A stretch of DNA of 18,343 bases from Candidatus Aenigmatarchaeota archaeon. Its GTDB lineage: Archaea; Aenigmatarchaeota; Aenigmatarchaeia; JACPZZ01. Below, piece after piece: positions 7,283 to 13,091 of the stretch. A model generated the notes under the pieces. The model was not told where the DNA came from, searched no databases, and saw nothing but the letters and a program-made list of their open reading frames with translations. The stretch's first letter is position 1; each line of letters starts with the position of its first letter. The stretch spans positions 1 through 18,343 of the forward strand of contig JACOVS010000020.1 in NCBI GenBank assembly GCA_016177205.1, given 5' to 3'. The position numbers were made by a program, and so were the translations under genes.

Positions 7283-7903
7283 TTATCTGGTAATTTGCAG
7301 GACGTTTATGACGGTTTCCAGCCCCCCTTTTTTGTCCGTGCGCAGCCTGACGCGCTCTGAAAAGGTTTTCAGCCTCCAGCCGCCGCTAAGAACCAGAAAA
7401 GTCGGGCCTTTTACAGGCTTGCGCAAGCTCGATTCTACGCCCTCCATCAAAAGCAATTTTTTAATCTCGGCCAGGCCGGCTGCGTTAACGGACGTAACGC
7501 GCACGTACCTGTAACCACTGCCGGAAACTGAAAACTTTTCACGGTTGAAATAAACAAAGCCTGTTGCGTCAAAGAAGCCGGCCAGGAAGTTTAATCTGAA
7601 CGCCTGATTTTCATAGGCATGCTTTGGCGGTTGCCAGTTCCTGCGGCCGGGCGTGAAGCCAAGACTGTCGAAAACCTGAACAAGCTCTTTTCCATAAGCG
7701 TTTACTACAAAATATATCTTGCCACGGAGCTGTTTCTTTTTTATGACAACGTCCCAGCCTCGTATATCCCCCAGGGCTTCGGAGAACAGTTCGGCAAGGT
7801 CCTTGTTTGAGGTCTGCAGGCCGACGCAGTTGTTGCGTCCCTGTTTGATGAAGCCGCGGCCTGCAAGCACACCGCAGGCATAGGCTAACTGGTCGTGATC
7901 CAT
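7283..7903 (-). CDS. Free-standing two-motif LAGLIDADG-fold protein, probably catalytically altered
   Basis: A 206-residue protein with the two-repeat layout of monomeric LAGLIDADG homing endonucleases. Motif 2 is clear: LAGFFDATG (107-115) with the catalytic-position Asp112. Motif 1 aligns as ACGVLAGRG (9-17): the helix-packing glycines remain, but the catalytic-position Asp is Ala14 and the second Asp is Arg16. Each motif precedes the expected alternation of strands and helices (for example LRGKIYFVV and YRYVRVTSV). The gene is not inside an intron or intein; it has its own promoter, an undamaged frame and ordinary composition. This argues for a domesticated DNA-binding protein or regulator, or a nickase, more than an active homing endonuclease. 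It is transcribed divergently from NAC and lies upstream of the esterase gene on the same strand. Confidence 0.72.
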   Translation of the reverse strand: MDHDQLAYACGVLAGRGFIKQGRNNCVGLQTSNKDLAELFSEALGDIRGWDVVIKKKQLRGKIYFVVNAYGKELVQVFDSLGFTPGRRNWQPPKHAYENQAFRLNFLAGFFDATGFVYFNREKFSVSGSGYRYVRVTSVNAAGLAEIKKLLLMEGVESSLRKPVKGPTFLVLSGGWRLKTFSERVRLRTDKKGGLETVINVLQITR

Positions 7904-7924
7904 GATTAATACCTAGCGAGCCGG

Positions 7925-7934
7925 CTATTAATTC
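7925..7934 (-). promoter_or_regulatory. TATA box of the LAGLIDADG gene
   Basis: On the minus strand this reads GAATTAATAG. It is centred about 26 nt upstream of ATG 7903, consistent with a leaderless transcript and with this start codon. Confidence 0.5.
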
Positions 7935-7960
7935 ACCTTAGATTAACCTCTCTCTTGTTT

Positions 7961-8000
7961 CACGTGGAGTAACGTGACGCCACGCACCCGGTAACGTGCG
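7961..8000. promoter_or_regulatory. Paired inverted repeats sharing GTAACGTG, possible operator
   Basis: Two similar dyads lie side by side: CACGT-6 nt-ACGTG (7961-7976) and CGCAC-8 nt-GTGCG (7983-8000). Both contain an exact GTAACGTG (7969-7976 and 7991-7998), 22 bp apart, which is about two helical turns. They sit in the divergent intergenic region, 31 nt before the NAC TATA box. The spacing suggests cooperative binding of a dimeric regulator. No regulator can be assigned. Confidence 0.4.
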
Positions 8001-8030
8001 GTAACCCCTGGTCACGCCTGCGTTAAACGA

Positions 8031-8036
8031 TTTATA
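8031..8036 (+). promoter_or_regulatory. TATA box of NAC
   Basis: TTTATA is centred about 26 nt before ATG 8060, so the NAC transcript should start at or next to the start codon. Confidence 0.6.
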
Positions 8037-8059
8037 CGGCTGCGGGGATAGTAACGTTT

Positions 8060-8365
8060 ATGTTAAACCCGCGCGATCTTGAGCGATTAATGAAGAACAT
8101 GAAGATGGAGCAAATCGCTGCCGAGGAGGTTGTTATCAAATCTGCCAGCAGGGTCATCGTCATCAGAAACCCGCAGGTTGTAAAATCAGAGATGATGGGC
8201 AAAATTACATTTCAGGTCACAGGCGATGTTGCCGAGGAAAGCAACGACTCTGACATAGATATCATAATGCAGAAGACCGGCGTTTCCAGGGAAGAGGCGG
8301 TTAAGGCGTTAACGGAAACAGGCGACATGGCCTCGGCTATAATGAGTATAGAAAACAAAGCGTAG
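8060..8365 (+). CDS. nac: Nascent polypeptide-associated complex protein (archaeal NAC)
   Basis: A 101-residue ribosome-associated chaperone that contacts emerging polypeptides; the archaeal form is a homodimer. The N-terminal helix MLNPRDLERLMKNMKM is typical and carries basic residues. The NAC beta-barrel occupies about 18-58 (EEVVIKSASRVIVIRNPQVV, ending FQVTGDV). A UBA domain fills about 64-101 (DIDIIMQKTGVSREEAVKALTET, then GDMASAIMSI). Length and domain order match the archaeal family, and no residues look aberrant. The gene has its own TATA box and a possible upstream operator. It is followed by a 399-nt stretch without a convincing gene. Confidence 0.95.
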   Translation: MLNPRDLERLMKNMKMEQIAAEEVVIKSASRVIVIRNPQVVKSEMMGKITFQVTGDVAEESNDSDIDIIMQKTGVSREEAVKALTETGDMASAIMSIENKA

Positions 8366-8422
8366 ATCGTCAGTCACTACCTACTCGGAAGACTTCGTGT
8401 AACCCTGCTATGAAAATTAGCC

Positions 8423-8474
8423 TGGGTGGGGCAGCATTTTGGCTGGCTAAGCTAAAAGGACGCTGCCCCACCCA
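8423..8474 (+). repeat. Perfect 13-bp inverted repeat forming an extended stem-loop
   Basis: TGGGTGGGGCAGC (8423-8435) is exactly complementary to GCTGCCCCACCCA (8462-8474). Inside it a second stem, TTTTGGC (8437-8443) with GCTAAAA (8451-8457, one G-U pair), closes a 7-nt loop. The two stems are separated by an asymmetric 1/4-nt internal loop. It lies 57 nt after the nac stop. There is no U-tract, so it is not a conventional terminator. Confidence 0.85.
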
Positions 8475-8725
8475 TTGCAAACTCTATCGCGGCAATGGTC
8501 GCGTTGCCGGGCCGTCCGCACAACGCTCATCCCCAACTAAATGCTGATAACTTCCCAGAAACTGTTCTGGTTGTGGTGGAATACGCAAAGGTTTTTGCCA
8601 AGATCGACTCGAAAGGTCTTCATATTCCGAACCCGCGATTAGTTAAAATGCATGAGATAAAAGCGTACCGCGGATTTCTCACGCCCCGGCCGCATTGTTT
8701 AGCTGGTTACAGGTTGGAAATCAAA

Positions 8726-8733
8726 TTTTATAT
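8726..8733 (+). promoter_or_regulatory. TATA box of the AsnC/Lrp gene
   Basis: TTTTATAT is about 35 nt upstream of ATG 8765, which predicts a leader of about 9 nt. It shows that the regulator has its own promoter and is separate from nac. Confidence 0.55.
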
Positions 8734-8764
8734 GCGTGCTGAGTTAATACATACTGGATAATTT

Positions 8765-9259
8765 ATGCCGATACGGGACAAGGAAAAGCAGGTTTTGTTC
8801 GAGCTGTTAAAGAACGGCAGGAAACCGGACAAGCACATAGCGCAGATCCTGAAATTAACGCAGCCGACGGTTACGAGAATACGCCAGAGGCTGGAGGGCG
8901 ATAAAATTATCAGGGGCTATCGCGCGACCGTGGACGAAAAGGCGGCCGGTCTTTCTATTTCGGCAATCACGTTTTTTGACTGGCGCGATTACTCGGAGAA
9001 GGAGCAGATCGGCGAGGCTCTGAACTACATGGCCAAGATGCCTGAGGTAATTTATTTCGCGCAGGGTGAGGGTCTAAGAGGGAAGACGTTTGTAATGATG
9101 ACCTTCCACAAGACGTTCGCCGGCTACCAGGAATTTACAAAAAAACTGCGCGAACGTTACGGCAAGCAAATAGCGTACATCGAGGAATTCATTTCCTCCA
9201 CAGACGCGATACACAAACGAGACCCGACCCAGGCATTCATACATGCGATGTCGGATTAA
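8765..9259 (+). CDS. AsnC/Lrp-family transcription regulator
   Basis: A 164-residue protein of the feast/famine (Lrp/AsnC) type. The N-terminal winged helix-turn-helix (about 5-60) reads DKEKQVLFELLKNGRKPDKH, then IAQILKLTQPTVTRIRQRLE as the HTH with its recognition helix, then DKIIRGYRATVD. The C-terminal part (about 65-150) has the alternating strands expected of a RAM-like oligomerisation or effector domain (ISAITFFDW, MPEVIYFAQGEG, KTFVMMTFH). Length is normal for the family. The effector and targets are unknown. Its last 23 bp overlap the end of secD on the opposite strand, so read-through from either gene would make antisense RNA to the other. Confidence 0.85.
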   Translation: MPIRDKEKQVLFELLKNGRKPDKHIAQILKLTQPTVTRIRQRLEGDKIIRGYRATVDEKAAGLSISAITFFDWRDYSEKEQIGEALNYMAKMPEVIYFAQGEGLRGKTFVMMTFHKTFAGYQEFTKKLRERYGKQIAYIEEFISSTDAIHKRDPTQAFIHAMSD

Positions 9260-11015
9260 TCGCAGTTTTTTTCTGCGACAAAACAATTTCCACAACCTGG
9301 CCGTACGCGGGGCGCGTGATTAACACGCCCACCAAAACGCCCACGATGCTCGTTATCGCGAAGCCCTTGACCAGGCCGACGCCGACAAAAAGAAGCGCGA
9401 ACATGGCCGAGATAACAGTGATCGCGGAAGCGAAAACCATTGAAAACGCCTTCTTTATTTTTTCCCACGGCGAAATCGGCACCAACCTGTGGCGGCCTAC
9501 TTCGTCCGAGATTATTATCATCTGGCTTATACCGGTCCCGATAAACGCGATCACGCCAGCGATCACCGCAAGGTCTATGGTCCATGAGAAGAAAACCGCA
9601 AGCAGCGGCACAAGCAGGATCCCGAACAGGTCAAGGACTTCCACGTGTACCTTTTTCCGGTAGGCCAGCCCGACTAGGACGAGGCCCGCAAACATCGCGG
9701 TTATCCAAGGCAGGTTGTTGCCGTGCGCGGATATCCCCAGGAGTATTATAACTTCGCCTATACTCGTGAGCACCATGGGCAGCGCGATTTTCAGACTCCG
9801 GTATCTTGCAAGCACGACAATCGAAACTGCAATGACCGCAAAAAAGGCAGACTTCGACGCCGAGTCCATGAAACCGCTGCCGAGTTTCGGAGAAACGCTT
9901 TCGATGTTAACTATGTCCAGGCCAACGGGCAGCGCGCCAGCTTTCAGTATTGACTGGAGTGCAGACCGTTCGGATACTGCGCCCTGCCTATCCTCACGAA
10001 AACCTTCAATGGATATTTCTGTCAAGACGCGCCCGGCCAGATCGGCCGCGATGCTCAGTTCGGTCACGGGTTTGTTGTCAAGGTAGAGAATGATCGGATA
10101 CCTCAGGTATCCACTGCGCGACGGGTCGGCTCCAATTCCGGAAGTGACTTTTGCGAAGCGCTCCGCACCCTCCCGCGATAACAATATCGAGAACGCGAAC
10201 CTGTAACCACCGTTTATCCTTTGTATCACCGAGCGCGTCGAATCAGTAAACACGTTTTCAACGTCGCTGCCTTTCAGCACCGACGCGGAAAGGAAAACCG
10301 AATTTTCCGTGTAGTTTAGAATTTCATGGTCCACGCCATCTAAGGTGATTGTCCCACCCCGCTCGAAAGTTCCGGAATCTATTTTTATCTTATCGCCGGA
10401 CAGCTCGACAGAATGGGCGTTCCCGCCGAGCAGGAACGAACCCCGGCCGCCGGAGATCCTCACCTCGTTGGGTATTTTTGCCTCGAAGTTGCCCCGTGAA
10501 GCAAGCAGGCGCTCAATGACGTCCTTGCTTTCCCCTGCAATTTCTACGACAACAAAGCAGTTTTCGATGTCGCATTCCGAGCGCAAAACAATTTCCTGAA
10601 GCCCGTACGCATTAATCCTGCTTTGGAGAACGGGTATTATCGCTGTGTTCACAACTTCCGAGGAAACTTTTTCCGCAGGCTTCAACAAAACGCGCGTCCC
10701 GCCCTGCAGGTCTATGCCGAGGTCCAGGTTGTTGCGTTTCAGCTCTTTCACCGTAACGTTTTTCAATACTGACGAGGGCAACTCATAAGAATTTCCCTCG
10801 TAGGTTACAAAATGAGTTTCGCCCGCGGACACCGCATCGTACCAGCCGACGACAGAGGTTATTTCTTTTCCGTCCACATCAGAGACCGTTCCGCCGGTTT
10901 TCAGTACGCCTGCGCCACCCGAGACTGTAACACCGCTGCCCAGGTTGTAACCTATGGAAACCAGGGCCGCGACCACGTAAATGGCCAGCACAGCGATCTT
11001 GTACGCCTTAAGCAT
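9237..11015 (-). CDS. secD: Archaeal SecD, protein-export membrane protein
   Basis: A 592-residue SecD that works with SecF to help translocated proteins leave the SecYEG channel on the outer face. TM1 spans about 7-25. The large periplasm-equivalent domain contains the D1 motif DLQGGTRVLL (102-111) and a second conserved block near LKAGALPVGLDIV (357-369) with SVSPKLGSGF before TM2. Five more membrane segments lie at about 385-565, ending ITRPAYGQVVEIVL. In the TM4 signature, where archaeal SecD is expected to read GTG-x-D-Q, this protein reads GTGISQ (493-498), so the conserved intramembrane Asp appears to be Ser497. The start codon overlaps the secF stop by 8 nt, indicating translational coupling. 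Archaeal order, secF before secD, is kept. The 3' end overlaps the Lrp gene by 23 bp. Confidence 0.95.
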   Translation of the reverse strand: MLKAYKIAVLAIYVVAALVSIGYNLGSGVTVSGGAGVLKTGGTVSDVDGKEITSVVGWYDAVSAGETHFVTYEGNSYELPSSVLKNVTVKELKRNNLDLGIDLQGGTRVLLKPAEKVSSEVVNTAIIPVLQSRINAYGLQEIVLRSECDIENCFVVVEIAGESKDVIERLLASRGNFEAKIPNEVRISGGRGSFLLGGNAHSVELSGDKIKIDSGTFERGGTITLDGVDHEILNYTENSVFLSASVLKGSDVENVFTDSTRSVIQRINGGYRFAFSILLSREGAERFAKVTSGIGADPSRSGYLRYPIILYLDNKPVTELSIAADLAGRVLTEISIEGFREDRQGAVSERSALQSILKAGALPVGLDIVNIESVSPKLGSGFMDSASKSAFFAVIAVSIVVLARYRSLKIALPMVLTSIGEVIILLGISAHGNNLPWITAMFAGLVLVGLAYRKKVHVEVLDLFGILLVPLLAVFFSWTIDLAVIAGVIAFIGTGISQMIIISDEVGRHRLVPISPWEKIKKAFSMVFASAITVISAMFALLFVGVGLVKGFAITSIVGVLVGVLITRPAYGQVVEIVLSQKKTAINPTSHV

Positions 11016-11853
11016 GCAGGTGCCACCTCAATATGGCGGAGTTTTGCAGCCACGTGTTTGGTACGTCGAAAACCAGCCCTATGATCAAAACGGACGCGAT
11101 CTGCGTCAATACGGATGCCGGAGAGAAAAATATTATTGCCAGCAGCGCGGCGATCGAGGTTGCGCTCATTGTGAGGCCGGTTGCCATGGAGTTTTTCATG
11201 GTCTTGTCAAAGTCCTCCATGCCAAATTCCCGTTTCAGGAGCCTTGTTGTAAGAACAACGTTCGTGTCAACGGAATAACCGATCATCATCAACAACGCTG
11301 CGATACCGCCCAGCGACATTTCCATACCAAGAAGATTCATTACGGCAACCGTCTCAAGCATGTTGGAGGCCGCGCTTAGTATTATCGCCAGCGACGGGAC
11401 AGGGGAGCGGTAAATCAAATAAACGCTCATTCCCATCAGGACAAAGCCGAAAAGTATGGACAGCTGCGCCTGCTTCCAGAACGAAGACCCAAGCGCAGGG
11501 CCTATTGAACTAACCGAAGGCTCGCCATCAATGGTTACGCCGCTTCTTTCCACGAAAGACGCGACATCGGTTGCGTTCAGGCCTTGCAGTCCGGTGATCG
11601 ATATACGACCGCCTTCGGAACTCCTGAAAACGCGCGGCCTGGCGTTGTACTCGCCGGAGATTTTGTCCTCCACACCCGGCGGCAGTTCGCCTGAAAACTT
11701 GAAAGTTATTTCTGTCCCGCCGCTCAAATCCACGGCCTTGCGGACCCAGTCGCCGTTATCAGACCACGATGCGGCTATCACGAGCACGGACAACAAAAGC
11801 AGCAGCTGGGTAAACAACAATCCGTATTTATAATTTACTTTATTAACGAACAT
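11008..11853 (-). CDS. secF: Archaeal SecF, protein-export membrane protein
   Basis: A 281-residue SecF, partner of SecD in post-translocational protein export. TM1 is near 10-28, followed by the SecF D1 motif AVDLSGGTEITFKF (about 40-53), a small external domain, and GPALGSSFWKQA before the five C-terminal membrane segments. The intramembrane motif IGYSVDTNVVLTTRLLKR with its conserved Asp is intact, and the end DVPNTWLQNSAILRWHL is typical. It is the first gene of a two-gene operon with secD (8-nt overlap). ATG 11853 lies close to the divergent geranylgeranyl reductase gene, with fewer than 40 nt between starts. Confidence 0.95.
   Translation of the reverse strand: MFVNKVNYKYGLLFTQLLLLLSVLVIAASWSDNGDWVRKAVDLSGGTEITFKFSGELPPGVEDKISGEYNARPRVFRSSEGGRISITGLQGLNATDVASFVERSGVTIDGEPSVSSIGPALGSSFWKQAQLSILFGFVLMGMSVYLIYRSPVPSLAIILSAASNMLETVAVMNLLGMEMSLGGIAALLMMIGYSVDTNVVLTTRLLKREFGMEDFDKTMKNSMATGLTMSATSIAALLAIIFFSPASVLTQIASVLIIGLVFDVPNTWLQNSAILRWHLHA
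11827..11834 (+). promoter_or_regulatory. TATA box for the geranylgeranyl reductase gene, inside secF
   Basis: TTTATAAT lies within the first codons of the divergent secF. A start site near 11857 would give a leader of about 35 nt, long enough to hold the Shine-Dalgarno sequence found at 11882-11887. Confidence 0.4.
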
Positions 11854-11881
11854 ATTACCAGATTATCAGATATCGGCATAA

Positions 11882-11887
11882 GGTGAT
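11882..11887 (+). promoter_or_regulatory. Shine-Dalgarno site deciding the GTG start of geranylgeranyl reductase
   Basis: GGTGAT, complementary to the archaeal 16S 3' end, lies 4 nt before GTG 11892. It argues against the upstream in-frame GTG at 11883, which would overlap it. It is the one clear SD-decided start in this window. Confidence 0.6.
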
Positions 11888-11891
11888 AAAT

Positions 11892-12989
11892 GTGACTGAA
11901 TACGACGTAGTCGTCATAGGCGGCGGCTCGGCAGGATTAAACACGGCCATAAACTGCTCCAGGGCCGGATTAAACGTTGCCGTGGTCGAAGAGCACGGCA
12001 AAATAGGTTTTCCACGCCACTGTTCAGGCCTTTACTCCACAAGATTTCTTAGCCTGATGCCAGTCCGCGACGAATATTACGAACATGAGGTGTCTGGCGC
12101 CAGGTTCCACCCGCCTTCTGGCAAGACGATAGAGCTGGCGCGCAAGGAAAGGGTTGCCTTCGTAATAAATCGCGAGCTTCTTGACGGTTACCTCGGCAAA
12201 CTGACCAAAGAGGCCGGCGCCAACGTCATTTCAAACGCCAGGGTTTCGGACCTTTCTACAGAACCGGGCGCGACGTGCGTAACAACGGACAAGGGCGTAT
12301 TAACAACGAAACTGATCTGCGGCGCCGACGGATCCAACTCTTTCGTGCGGCGCAAACTGGGGATAGAACCGCCGAACAAATTGCACGGGATAATGGCCAT
12401 CACAAGCGAGCAGGATTACTCGGACTGCGTGGACCTTTATTTTGACAACAGGCTTTATCCCGGTTTTTTTGCCTGGAAAATCCCGCGCGGGAAAACAATA
12501 GAATACGGGATAGCAGGTGAGATTGGCCCGAACAATGTCCAGAATTTCAATAGTTTCCTTGCCAAATTTAGCGTGACGAAGTACGAATTATCGAGCGGCG
12601 TGATACCGTTCGGATTCCAAAAAAGCTACGCAGACAAAATTTTGCTGGTCGGCGACGCGGCGGCGCAAGTAAAACCTTTGACTGGCGGCGGGGTTATTTA
12701 CGGCGCGATCTGCGCGCAGGCCGCCGCACAGGTGTTCGCCGAAGCGGTCCAAAAAAACAGGCTTGACGAAAAGTTCCTTTCGCGGTACCAAAATTTGTGG
12801 AGAGGCAGGATAGGAAAAGGCATCGCACGCGGATTGTTGATAAGAAAAATCTATGGCGGTATGCCCAACAGCGTGATTGACGCCTCATTCGCATTAATGA
12901 ACAACAACATCACGAAAAACATTTTTGAAAACTACGGAGACATGGAATTTATTCTCGAAAGAAGGCCGCACCAGGCGGTCGCGGAGTGA
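11892..12989 (+). CDS. Geranylgeranyl reductase-family flavoprotein
   Basis: A 365-residue FAD-dependent reductase that saturates the geranylgeranyl chains of archaeal ether lipids; relatives also act on dolichols. It shows the dinucleotide-binding motif GGGSAG (10-15), a conserved Cys in RHCSGLYS (Cys44), the GADGSNSFVRRKLG motif (144-157), the substrate-region block YPGFFAWKIPRG (189-200), and the second FAD motif GDAAAQVKPLTGGG (254-267). Length and motif order match archaeal GGR. The C-terminal segment is amphipathic and ordinary. The gene diverges from secF and converges with the first GT-C gene, 102 nt between stops. It fits a membrane and envelope neighbourhood. Whether lipid or polyprenyl carrier is the main substrate cannot be read from sequence. 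Confidence 0.92.
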   Translation: MTEYDVVVIGGGSAGLNTAINCSRAGLNVAVVEEHGKIGFPRHCSGLYSTRFLSLMPVRDEYYEHEVSGARFHPPSGKTIELARKERVAFVINRELLDGYLGKLTKEAGANVISNARVSDLSTEPGATCVTTDKGVLTTKLICGADGSNSFVRRKLGIEPPNKLHGIMAITSEQDYSDCVDLYFDNRLYPGFFAWKIPRGKTIEYGIAGEIGPNNVQNFNSFLAKFSVTKYELSSGVIPFGFQKSYADKILLVGDAAAQVKPLTGGGVIYGAICAQAAAQVFAEAVQKNRLDEKFLSRYQNLWRGRIGKGIARGLLIRKIYGGMPNSVIDASFALMNNNITKNIFENYGDMEFILERRPHQAVAE

Positions 12990-13068
12990 TTTAGTGATCA
13001 GAAGCAAGGGCACACCCAGCAATTCAGTAAGTAAATCATAGCACAGTAAATGCGTCCAAAGACCAATT

Positions 13069-13088
13069 AAAAACAGACTAAATAAAAA
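13069..13088 (-). terminator. U-rich terminator of the GT-C gene
   Basis: On the minus strand, two T5 runs (13088-13084 and 13073-13069) begin 4 nt after the TAG stop at 13092. Such U-tracts without a stem are the common archaeal termination signal. The site separates this gene from the convergent reductase gene. Confidence 0.5.
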
Positions 13089-13091
13089 TCC

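Larger units (their letters stand above)
8366..8764 (+). other. Gene-poor 399-nt stretch with serial hairpins; candidate structured RNA
   Basis: No convincing protein gene lies between nac and the Lrp-type gene. Perfect or near-perfect stems occur in series: 8423-8435/8462-8474 (13 bp), 8490-8495/8504-8509 (6 bp, 8-nt loop), 8555-8560/8565-8570 (6 bp, ACTG loop), 8585-8589/8594-8598 (5 bp, GGTT loop) and 8600-8605/8614-8619 (6 bp with one G-U). Such density suggests a noncoding RNA or a structured 3' UTR. I could not match it to SRP RNA (no helix-8 motif), RNase P RNA, tRNA, or C/D-box RNA. The last 50 nt hold the promoter of the next gene. An 88-codon open frame (8495-8761) overlaps the hairpins and shows no recognisable motif. 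Confidence 0.35.

Noticed and set aside
8423..8474. tRNA, SRP RNA helix 8 or K-turn reading of the hairpin
   Set aside because: GGGTGGGGCAGC resembles the start of archaeal initiator tRNA, but there is no anticodon arm or T-loop; the SRP helix-8 motif is absent; the internal loop lacks tandem G-A pairs placed as in a K-turn.
8495..8761. 88-codon + strand open frame between nac and the Lrp gene
   Set aside because: No recognisable motif, no promoter spaced for its ATG, and it overlaps hairpins and the TATA box of the next gene. It remains possible but is not supported.
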